In this document: positions 54,763-64,000 of the stretch, one piece after another
Position numbering within the stretch: the stretch's first letter is position 1
Layout of the letters: every line of letters starts with the position of its first letter
Assembly: GCA_963989245.1 (NCBI GenBank)
Contig: OZ022345.1
Coordinates: 22,045,696-22,109,695, forward strand
Length of the DNA stretch: 64,000 nt
Direction: 5' to 3'
Source of the DNA: Nansenia antarctica
Taxonomy: Eukaryota; Chordata; Actinopteri; Argentiniformes; Microstomatidae
The notes under the pieces: model-generated
Seen by the model: the letters and a program-made list of their open reading frames with translations, nothing else
The model's database searches: none
Told to the model about the DNA's origin: nothing
Translations under genes and position numbers: made by a program

Positions 54763-57700
54763 GGTATCAGATTTCTATTCTGATGTGGAAGATGAGCACC
54801 TGGACACCATTATGTCTGATATCAAGCATATGTTTCCCAACTGTGGGTACAAGATGATGCGAGGACATCTTCAAGGGAGAGGCATCAGGGTTCAGAGTAT
54901 GTAGTCTGATTCAGAGTTTGGCAAACCTACAGCTATCTTGGCACCAAAGGTTTTATCACATGAATACATTTGCCGTCAAGAAAGTTTAAATCATGTTTAC
55001 ATCCAATAGACAATAATTTAAAAAGGTCTATGGTGAAAATGAGTCCACAGCAGGATCCGTATATCATGCTTGAACGCTTGTGAACCCTGTTGGAATTTCC
55101 ACACATTTTATTCTTTTATTTGATCTTCATATGAGTCCCATAGTCTGATGACGACTTTCAAGCATGACTGTATACAGTGTATTGAGGGAGGGGGATTTGG
55201 AAAGTAGCTTGCGTTGTTAGTGCAGAACAGTATACAAAGCTCCAAATCCCACAAAACAAGGTTATGTGATATATTTTGTAACCATATTGTCCTTTTAAAT
55301 GGTATTAATGATCACTGTTATTGGATATTATGATCATAGGTCTCCGAGTCCAACAATCAATGAGACGCATTGACCCAGAGGGAGTATTGGAGCGTACATT
55401 ACGTCTGAACACAATAAGAAGAAGGGTGTACAGTGTCCCCGCACCAAACTGCTTGTGGCACATTGATGGGAATCATAAGCTTATCAGGTATCCATAGATA
55501 ATATTGGTCAGAAGTGATGAATAACAAGTCATTGAGAAAAACAAAATCATATTCATCATAAATGTGTCTCATTTCTTATGTTTTCTGAAGGTGGCGCATC
55601 ATTATCCATGGAGGGATCGATGGTCTCATCATTATCCATGGAGGGACAGATGGTGTCATCATTATCCATGGAGGGATCGATGGTCTCATCATTATCCATG
55701 GAGGGATAGATGGTGTCATCATTATCCATGGAGGGACAGATGGTGTCATCATTATCCATGGAGGGATCGATGGTCTCATCATTATCCATGGAGGGATAGA
55801 TGGTCTCATCATTATCCATGGAGGGATCGATGGTGTCATCATTATCCATGGAGGGATCGATGGTGTCATCATTATCCATGGAGGGATCGATGGTCTCATC
55901 ATTATCCATGGAGGGACAGATGGTGTCATCATTATCCATGGAGGGATCGATGGTGTCATCATTATCCATGGAGGGACAGATGGTGTCATCATTATCCATG
56001 GAGGGATCGATGGTGTCATCATTATCCATGGAGGGATAGATGGTGTCATCATTATCCATGGAGGGATCGATGGTGTCATCATTATCCATGGAGGGACAGA
56101 TGGTGTCATCATTATCCATGGAGGGATCGATGGTGTCATCATTATCCATGGAGGGATAGATGGTCTCATCATTATCCATGGAGGGATCGATGGTCTCATC
56201 ATTATCCATGGAGGGATAGATGGTCTCATCATTATCCATGGAGGGATCGATGGTCTCATCATTATCCATGGAGGGATCGATGGTGTCATCATTATCCATG
56301 GAGGGATCGATGGTGTCATCATTATCCATGGAGGGATCGATGGTTTCAGCAGAATGGTTGTGTTTCTGAAAGCATCCAACAACAACCGTGCCGAGACAGT
56401 CTGTTCCCATGTTCTTGAGGCTGTCCATGCCCATGGCTTAACATCCAGGGTTCGCAGCGATAAAGGGGGCGAGAACAGGGATGTAGCAAGCTACATGGTG
56501 GCCAACAGAGGTATCGACAGACACTTCCACATTGCTGGGAGAAGTGTGCATAACCAGAGGTATTTCTTTCTGTAACAATACTCTGTAACACCTTACACCA
56601 ATTACAATTGTTCAACACCTATTACCCATATTATTGTAATGGTGACCATGGTATGAAGCACTCTGAGGCGTTTGTATATATTTCATGGGTAGGGTTAATG
56701 AGCAGCCTACCCATGCAGTATATTTTGATATATGCATCCCTCTTTGTGGTTTACACCATACATATGGTGTATATGTTATCCCCCAACAGAATAGAGAGAC
56801 TCTGGAGGGATGTCTTCATCTGTGTGACAGAGCTCTTCCACTCACTCTTTTGGAACTTGGAGTGTGAAGGACTCTTGTGTCCAGACGATGAGACACACCT
56901 CTTTGCTCTTCAATGGGTGTTCCTGCCCAGGATTCAGATGCACCTGGACTTCTTTGTCCAGGGGTGGAACCACCATGGAATCCGCACTGCCCGAAATCAG
57001 TCACCCATGCAGCTATGGCACAGGTTCCGAAACAGCCCAGGCTCTCCAGATCTACAGCAGGTTTCTATACTTTTTTATTAATCCTTTATTTAACCAGGGT
57101 AGTCATATTGAGACAGTAGCCTCTTTTTCAAATGAGCCCTGGCCAAGAAAAGCAGCACTTAATTAAAAAAGATGTTGTTATTATTTATTTATACTATAAA
57201 AACATACAACATACAATGAAATGCGCTACAGAGAGTCGTGAGAACAGCCCAGAAGATCACCGGCGCCCCGCTCCCCTCTCTGGAAGAACTGTACAACACA
57301 CGCTGCCTCAGGAAGGCCTCCAAGATCTCCAGAGACCCATCCCACCCTGGGTATGAACACTTTGCCCGGCTGCCCACGAACAGGCGGTACAGGACCATGG
57401 CCGCAAGGACAAACAGACTGAAGCTCAGCTTCTACCCCAGGGCCATCCAGGCCCTGAACACAGCAAAGACCTAGGTTCTGGGCCCTGGATAGTCTGGACG
57501 GATTGATGGCAGCTGCTGGATTGAAAAATCAGGTGTAGTGCTGAGGCACAAATGTGTACATTTCAAGCCTGCAAACGGCGACACTTTAAATGAATGTGCA
57601 ATAACACTATGTGCAATATGACAACCCTAGGGTACATAAGGTTGCAGAGAAATAGGAAATGTTAGAATAGGTATAGCATAGCATAGAGTACAGCACAGTG

Positions 57701-58443
57701 TTTTATCTGTACAGTATAGTATAGTGGATAGTGTACATAGCCTTTATTTATGTAAACCAGCTCCTTTCCCTTCTTGTTTTTTTCGGTTTTTCTTTCTTTC
57801 CTAGCACCAGGGGAGCCACCCTTCCCAAATTTCGTTGTTTGGTACCTGTACTATAGCAATGACAATAAAGACCATTCATTCATTCATTCATTCATAAAAT
57901 AACAACACACAAGCAACAGAAACAGTGAGCGGATACACTGATTTTATATACCTTTAAAATCATACCAAAATAGACAGTTGTTGTCATTGGAGTTTATTGG
58001 AAACAGTAGATCACTAATGGAAGATCCTTCAACTCATGCTGAAATAGGCTGACATTCTCATATTACATTGCTGTTAAAAATGTAACCGTCTTTTTAAGTG
58101 GTGCAGCCACTTCTATACATGACATGTGTCCGTCTGTGTGTGTGTCCGGTTGTAGCATGAGATTGTGACGTCATCTGTCATACAGATACCTCTCAAAACC
58201 AATAACCCTATCCATTCTGTTTAACCTGATGTTTAGGTGGACAATAACTATGGCATTGACTTGATTGGACCCAGTGACCCTGGAGAAGACGCTGCTGGAA
58301 TTCAAGTGCCTGAGATTCAACTGCCACGGCAACTTTCTCAGGCAGAGCTAGACCAGTTCCCTCATCCTGATAACACAGTGAATGATTATGGGGTGCACTT
58401 GTATTTGCAAACACTGGAAGTCTTGACTACCCTGTTGAGCTAG
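54763..58443 (+). CDS. Integrase-core (DDE) domain gene, five exons, 5' end not found
   Basis: Exons with matching phases are 54763-54896, 55340-55487, 55591-56559, 56790-57060 and 58237-58443. They encode, in order, DIKHMFPNCGYKMMRGHL; RIDPEGVLERTLRLNTIRRR and PNCLWHIDGNHKLI; a repeat tract; MVVFLKASNNNRAETV and RVRSDKGGENRDVASYM; RIERLWRDVFICVTELF and QGWNHHGIRTARNQSP; and a unique tail ending LTTLLS. Acidic residues D (WHID, 55465), D (RSDKGGEN, 56459) and E (RIERLW, 56794) form a DD34E-type triad. The family is widespread in animals as single host-like genes derived from an integrase; the activity is unknown. An N-terminal exon is missing or outside. Exon 3 contains a 25-copy minisatellite. 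A LINE sits in the last intron. Confidence 0.8.
55597..56343 (+). repeat. 30-bp minisatellite, 25 units, inside integrase exon 3
   Basis: The unit (CATCATTATCCATGGAGGGA plus TCGATGGTCT or TGATGGTGT variants) occurs 25 times without length change. In the gene frame each unit reads IIIHGGIDG-L/V or IIIHGGTDG-V. The family has this block once. Five of the six frames are free of stops, so long artefactual proteins appear on both strands. Confidence 0.97.
57215..57895 (+). mobile_element. 5'-truncated LINE in integrase intron 4
   Basis: It begins in the RT C-terminus (ALQRVVRTAQKITGAPLPSL) with the stop after NTAKT at 57474. The 3' UTR ends AATAAAGACCATTC and an (ATTC)n tail. The 3' UTR is the same subtype as 39110-39407. 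Confidence 0.88.
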
Positions 58444-58869
58444 ATTGAAAGATTTGACTTAAAAGGGGAACTGGCTACTTTATTAGTCCCTAACATTAGT
58501 TGCTGCACAAAATGTAGCGTACCACTTGAACTTTCTGTACTGTATCATATCTGAACTATATTATTGCATACTGTATGATATTGCCTTTACACGCACACTA
58601 TAATATGCTCAATATTCCGGTTGGGCAAAAGTCATGTAAACACGTGCAGAACCCGATTAAGGCCATATTCTGACTGGAGAATATTCAGAATAAGACCCCT
58701 GGCATATGCCTGTTTGAATCTGAATGTATTTATTTGTTATAAACATGCATATGTTTGTTGGTCGCACTGTTGGGACCCAGTGTTTTTCAAGGCTGCTATG
58801 TTGACACTACTAAAGAGATCATTTTATTATACAAGCTGCGTGTTGTGAGTTATTACAGTGATACATTTT

Positions 58870-59195
58870 TCTGAACCAGCCCAACTCATGGAAAACCAGC
58901 CCACGGCCAATTTTCCCAGCCCAAAACGACCTATCTGGCAACACTGTACTAGCGTAGGCTACCACTAATGTTGCTAGACACACTTTAACAAACAATGCCC
59001 TGATTGGGTTGACTGTTGATTGGCTACATAGTTATATTCACGTTTTGCAGGCTACTATTGTAGACATGTCTGCATGAATTTCTGAAGGCTGGCGAAATCC
59101 GTTTTTCTCTGCTTTTAGGGCTGGACCACTCGGGGGTCGCCTCTGGCCCACGGGCCGCTATTTGAACAGGCCTGATCTAAAGTATAGATAGTCGT
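58870..59195. other. Non-coding stretch with a possible hAT end
   Basis: GGCCCACGGGCCGCTATTTG at 59145-59170 resembles hAT sub-terminal sequence. No target duplication was found. Confidence 0.35.
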
Positions 59196-59199
59196 CTGG

Positions 59200-59530
59200 A
59201 ACAAAGGAGCACTTGAAGACAAAGGAGTGCAACAGAGAATTTTATTTCATTTTTTGTAAAAAATTGTAAACATACATCATAATAACAATAAATGAATAAA
59301 AATAAATACATTTATACATTTTAATAAAAATAAAAGAATGAAATACAACAGATCACCAAACTAGATAAATAATCTACTGTTCATTCAGAGTTAATTGTAT
59401 CAAGTGCTCTTTTATAGTTTTCTTGAAAGTGCATCTAGAATTAGTTTTACTAACATGCTTGGGTAAAGAGTTCCATCCTGTTATGGCTCTGTGAATTACA
59501 GTAGATTTGTCCTAGGTCTAGGTGGTAAGA
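59200..59530 (-). mobile_element. LINE C-terminal relic
   Basis: The minus strand reads VIHRAITGWNSLPKHVSKTN near 59505-59445, the end of an RT-type LINE ORF, followed by an AT-rich tail at the left. Confidence 0.55.
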
Positions 59531-59857
59531 GATGTCCTGAAATGGCCTGTCTGGACAGATAGTTATTTTATACACACTACTTGGTCAGAAAAGTAGGCTA
59601 CTGTGGTTTCTGTGCCCCCTCGTTAATCCTTCAAGCATTGTCAAGCAGTAAACATCGTTGTGCATGTGAGCGCATTTGGACAGCATACATGAGGGTACAT
59701 CAGGGCAAGCTGCCATGTGAATCTAAACAGTGGCAATGTTACAGACATTTCTATTAACATCTACACAGTGGCAATGTGAAACTAAACAGTAATCACTAAT
59801 GCCACATCTAAATGAAAGTAGTATACACTAATAAACAGTTAATATTACATACAGTAC

Positions 59858-59985
59858 ATTCGTAAGTGTATTCAGACCTCTTAACTTTTTCAATGTTTTG
59901 TTATAGACTCAATTTAAAATGGATTAAATTAAAAGTTTGCCATCAATCCAAACACAATATCCCCGAATGACAAAGCGAAAAAACA
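59858..59985 (+). mobile_element. Tc1/mariner-like end fragment
   Basis: GTGTATTCAGACCTCTTAAC...AAATGGATTAAATTAAA and ACAATATCCCCGAATGACAA match the usual fish Tc1-like end sequence. Confidence 0.6.
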
Positions 59986-60588
59986 TTATTATTATTTTAA
60001 AATTAGTATATCTATAATCCCACAATGTTTTACCAGTCAGATGGTGTATGTCGATTCGAACTCGGGTGCGTTGAAACAAACTCGGGTGCGTTGAAATAAA
60101 CTTCGCGCCAGATGCGCCTGTTGGAAGAAAGAATGGCGCTCGCTCGCTCAATGGCAGCCGCCTCCGCGAGCGATCCGAGTATGATGAGAAGGGAAGATGT
60201 GGTTATATGCAGCTCACTCTAGATGTTTGTCCATCGGCGTGGTCCACTTGTATGTCAGTACGATGCATTCTAGGGTATCCGAGCAGGACACATTTAGCAA
60301 AGTCCTCAACATATAGCGAGCTAGACTCTCGTGTCCCTCGGTCACACAATGCGACTTCTCCACTAACGGTACAACACGAATATACTACTGCCCAGTTCCC
60401 CTAAGAGTCAAATTTAACTTAAAATACATAAGAAACATTTCCCACACTGGGATCATATTATAAAATAACACATTACATGTTACATCATGTAAATAACACA
60501 ATACATGACCTTAACCATGACATTACTATGACTATTGCACCATATACAATAGCAAACCTTTGAATAGTTTTAAACCTTTTAACTTCTA

Positions 60589-60594
60589 TTTATT
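60589..60594 (-). terminator. Polyadenylation signal of the HECT gene
   Basis: AATAAA on the minus strand, about 97 bases after the stop codon at 60691. Confidence 0.55.
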
Positions 60595-60690
60595 CTAGTT
60601 ATTAACGTATTCTATAAACTTGTAACATCTAGCCTAATTTTCCATAGGGCTACACTTGCATCATATGCACTGTACACACTCTTTCCATTA

Positions 60691-63369
60691 CTAGAGAAGT
60701 CCAAATCCATTGTCAGTTGTGGACACAGAAGCCACGAGATCAGTTGAAAAATCCTGGAAGGATGTGTAGTGACCAGGTAGCTTTAACAATTCTGAGCATG
60801 TGGCTGAAGTGGGCATCTGGACCGAGCAAACTTCAACATAAAGTAATTCTGGCAGAACACTCCACCCTACCCAGAACTTCAAAAGTTGGCTCAGTTCTTC
60901 TGATGTGGCTGCAGAAAAAAAGACACACGTTTAACAAACTGACTGACTATTTGACAACTGGACATCCACAGTGCTGTAAAATGTAACTACATTCCCTGAA
61001 ACGTTCTGTCGAATACAATTGGACATTTCAATTTACCTGCAAGTCAGACAACAGAACATTCACGTACACAACGATCTAGAATAAATAGCAACACAAATCG
61101 ATTACTTACCTTTCTCAATATATTTCCTCAAGAACCCAGTCACACGACACCGGCTTTCAAGTAGCGAGATATTGGTCGAGTAGTCGTCGTCCGAGTCTTC
61201 GCTCTCTGCTGTTGGCCACACAATTCGCCCTAGAATCATCTATGAAAATAAGACGATTTTACTCAAAATATTTGGATTATAGGACCAGTTAAAACTGTCA
61301 TGTACACTTCCATAACATGGGACATAGTGAGTATACTGTACTCTTGGACATGCAAGGAGTGACAAGGCCAGGTATTGACTGGTGTGAGGCATCGAGTGCT
61401 CACTGTATTTGTAAGTGAGTTGCCAGTATGCACTGTATTGTGTAGTACTAATTTTGTTTGGATAAATAATTGACCATTCATATTTGATCAGTGTGTAATT
61501 ATGATTTAATTTAATTAAAACATACTTATGAATATTATATTCAATTTTTGCCAAATAATCAGTTGGTTGCAACCTCAACATTACCACTAGATGGTCACTA
61601 AAACTTACACACTGATCCATTTGATGCCTTGAATGAATTCTAATACCTCTGGGACCACATTCACACTCAACGATCTTGGAAGAAGAACCTCCACTGCCTC
61701 CGGTCTTTCCTTTAAAAGTTGAAGGACCTGACACTCCTTCAGCCCCTTCCTCAGCTGTTTCACCTGCTCCCTTCTCCGGCCAAGGACCTACGATAATAGT
61801 TATTAGAAGAAAAAGATTTATAATAGTTATTAGAAGAAGAAGCCACTTCTTGGTTAAGGCATGAGCCTAACCTGATTACAACAGCAATCTGCAAAGGGCA
61901 ATTGATTCAACAGCAAATACTGAAACCTACTGCATGGATGAGAATCTTCTCAGCCAGCCATTTCCGATTGTCAGAAGTGAGTTGGGGCAGGTCCCAGTTC
62001 AGGCACAGGTCATGCAGGGTTTGCTGTTCGTCCTTCCTGAGGTTTCTTTGGCCATCAAGCTGTGAATTACAAAACAAACAAAGCAGCACGAATCCTGTTA
62101 AAAGGTTACATGTAAATATTATCATGTTGTTACACAATCAGTTGACCCTTGATTTCAATTACTAGCAGGCATTTATCCCGAACTACATTAATGTTGTTCA
62201 CCATTACAGCATTGTCGTCAAATGCAAATGATAAGCAAGGATATGGAGGGAAAATCTTTTAATAAACATGGAACTCACAATCTCAACCATTTCCCGTATG
62301 TCCATGTCTGGGCAGTCCAGACAGGACAGCTGAGTGTTATCAAACAGCGCCTGGCTCAGTCCAGTCAACCTGGGACCCCCGTGGATGAAAGAATGGCCAA
62401 TCATTCTGCCCACAACCACAAAAAGCCCACTGTCAAGCAGGACTTTGGAAGTGGATGGCACCAAATGATTTTCCTCCCCTTCAAATAAAAGGGTCTTCCC
62501 TGGTCCACCTGGAAAATGGAGTGAGATGAGAACAAGTTTCATTTATCATCCACAATAGTTTTTTATGAATAAGCACAAAACGTGCTTTTTTGTCATATCT
62601 GACACCTATTTGCCATTTGTAACAATATCACACTCCATTTGAAATAGAACTGCAAGAATATTACTATAACAACTACAATAATAAATAGAAGCTGAGGAAT
62701 AGAAGGGGGCTTGAGGGGCTTACGAGTTTGGCAATGTATAGCTTACATATACAAAAAACTGTGCATAGTACGTTGCACAATACATGATTTTATCTGTTTG
62801 GTTGTTTATAATGGATTCTAAACGGCCTGTGTTAATTCATGTAGTCAGTAGTCATTGCCTATTTAGTTAATAATTAGGGAGAAAACCAAGTTGCTGATGC
62901 AAATGACACTGCCTTGTGTGAATACTCATGGTTAAATAAATAAATGTATCAACAGTTTATCAGTTGTGTTAATGGAACAGCACATTTAATATGGAAGTGA
63001 AAGAGGTACCTAGACTGATATCAAATCCAAATTGTAGTTTGGAGATTGTCATGGAGAAAAAGAACCGAGAAACTCCCGGCCCGACAGCTTCATCACCTAA
63101 ACATTACGAAACACTTATTGTAACTGAAACAAGAGATATGTATTGTAGACTAGTAAATTAGAGATTTAGAAACTAGAGATTAAATTACCGGTACCCCAAA
63201 TTAGCCCAATTCACGTTCTGCTGCTTATAGAAAGCCAAAATACTCCTTTCCTTATCTTCTGTAAAGTCTTCAAGTCTGACACGGAGGACAGGGTTGTGTT
63301 CAGCATTTTGCAGAAGATTCTGCCTGAATAAGAGTGCTGCTTTCTCAATATTCTCCTCCGTCTTCCATT
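60691..63369 (-). CDS. G2E3-like HECT E3 ubiquitin ligase, C-terminal seven exons
   Basis: Minus-strand exons are 63369-63195, 63096-63010, 62508-62279, 62059-61931, 61787-61647, 61239-61110 and 60908-60691. Recognisable pieces are EEDKT-like ENIEKAALLFRQNLLQNAEH; GDEAVGPGVSRFFFSMTISK; FEGEENHLVPSTSKVLLDSG and GRMIGHSFIHGGPRLTGLSQ; CLNWDLPQLTSDNRKWLAEK; EQVKQLRKGLKECQVLQLL; IVWPTAESEDSDDDYS; and FWVGWSVLPELLYVEVCS with MPTSATCSELLKLPGHYTSF, ending DNGFGLL. The cysteine in SATCSELL (codon at 60798-60796) is the HECT thioester site. Phases fit at all joints except the first, where an extra G in GGGG at 63194-63197 would cause a shift. The N-terminus lies right of the window or is unrecognised. 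Confidence 0.82.
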
Positions 63370-63774
63370 CTGTGAAAAGAAAACTGAATTACATTCAAAA
63401 CCAGAGCTTCAAAAGTCTAAAAAGTAATGCTTTACAACAGTAACAATAGGAATTCATGCATGAATAACAATGTAGTATTACCAAATGTATTACTGATTAG
63501 TATAGCAACTATTCTTATCAAATTTTTTTCAACAGTCAAAATAGTGAAAATACCACCGCTCATCCGTGATCAGACTTAGCTGAGGTGTTCAAACAACATC
63601 ACTTGATTAGCCAATGCACAAAACACCTGTGTCACACAGCTCGCAATAAACAATGATTTTTGCACAGATTTGAGTGTGTGGATGCTGTTTTTTTGCATAA
63701 AAAAATAAAATAAAAATAAAAATAAAATAAAATTGCAGGTTGCTCGTGGCTTATTGCTCCCTCCCATGAGGTGT

Positions 63775-63950
63775 TGGGGCGCATGGAGGTTCCCCCTGAG
63801 GAGGAGGGGTCATGGGGGTTCCCCCTGAGGAGGAGGGGGCATGGGGGTTCTCCCTGAGGTGGAGGGGGGCATGGGGGTTCCCTCTGAGGAGGAGGGGGGC
63901 ATGGCGGTTCTCCCTGAGGAGGAGGGCGGCATGGGGGTTTCCCTTGCGGA
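63775..63950. repeat. G-rich minisatellite, about 30-bp unit, six copies
   Basis: The unit CATGGGGGTTCCCCCTGAGG plus AGGAGGGGGG recurs six times with small changes. The minus-strand proline/histidine-rich frame over it is repeat translation. Confidence 0.93.
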
Positions 63951-64000
63951 AGAAATGTTTAGACATTTGGTTACTACATTGAAATTACCAATACTATTGT

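Noticed and set aside
55556..56434. Long minus-strand frames (DNDDTIDPSM and PSIPPWIMMT repeats) over the 30-bp minisatellite
   Set aside because: The 30-bp unit has no stop in five of six frames. The exon on the plus strand with conserved integrase sequence on both sides explains the region.
61240..61734. 164-residue minus-strand frame (MSGPSTFKGK...)
   Set aside because: It overlaps a HECT exon in the wrong frame; the frame with EQVKQLRKGLKE fits the family and the splice phases.
63751..63966. 71-residue proline/histidine-rich frame
   Set aside because: It translates the G-rich minisatellite.

Overview
The window looks like repeat-rich genomic DNA of a ray-finned (teleost) fish. The evidence is a finTRIM-type RING exon, three C2H2 zinc-finger gene copies of the glutamate-rich fish type, a G2E3-like HECT gene, and a dense set of fish-type hAT, Harbinger, LINE, gypsy and retroviral insertions. 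Genes are split by introns with GT/AG borders, there are no operons, and intergenic DNA is rich in CA, GATA and longer tandem repeats.

Layout. 1-291 (minus) is the first coding exon of a finTRIM-like E3 ligase with an interferon-response-type element just upstream. 2406-5276 (plus) is ZNF-A, an acidic exon plus a 13-finger exon. 7302-11626 is an almost intact Ty3/gypsy element with 192-bp LTRs and a gag/pol -1 frameshift. 13980-17139 holds LINE pieces and two tandem acidic exons of ZNF-B. 17379-22557 is a very young pol-less endogenous retrovirus in the ZNF-B intron. 23646-24607 is the ZNF-B finger exon, cut off in finger 10. 26679-29870 is a 43-bp minisatellite split by a hAT element. 30136-30546 is a 411-bp miniature LTR retrotransposon whose LTRs carry tRNA-like A and B boxes. 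32107-34126 is an inverted copy of the ZNF segment, with the ZNF-C finger exon on the minus strand. 34743-52040 is a stack of nested DNA transposons (hAT and PIF/Harbinger) inside the ZNF-C introns; the remaining ZNF-C exons are at 43323-43586, 44530-44805 and 52402-52594. 54763-58443 (plus) is a five-exon integrase-derived host-like gene with 25 in-frame copies of a 30-bp unit inside its catalytic region. 60691-63369 (minus) is the C-terminal part of a G2E3-like HECT ubiquitin ligase.

How it fits together. The three ZNF copies share the same exon phases, so each acidic exon can splice in frame to its finger exon. Copies A and C share the 3' flank, while B and C share the 5' flank (a hAT transposase relic). 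C, in inverted orientation, is therefore the most complete copy. Paralogous stretches give natural empty sites for several insertions, so the order of events can be read: duplication first, then LINE, hAT and ERV insertions. At least eight hAT copies or remnants can be delimited; six of them have exact 8-bp target duplications.

Limits. All calls were made by eye from the sequence. Splice sites, family names and relative ages need transcripts and alignments. ERV and retrotransposon genes are only described, breaks included.
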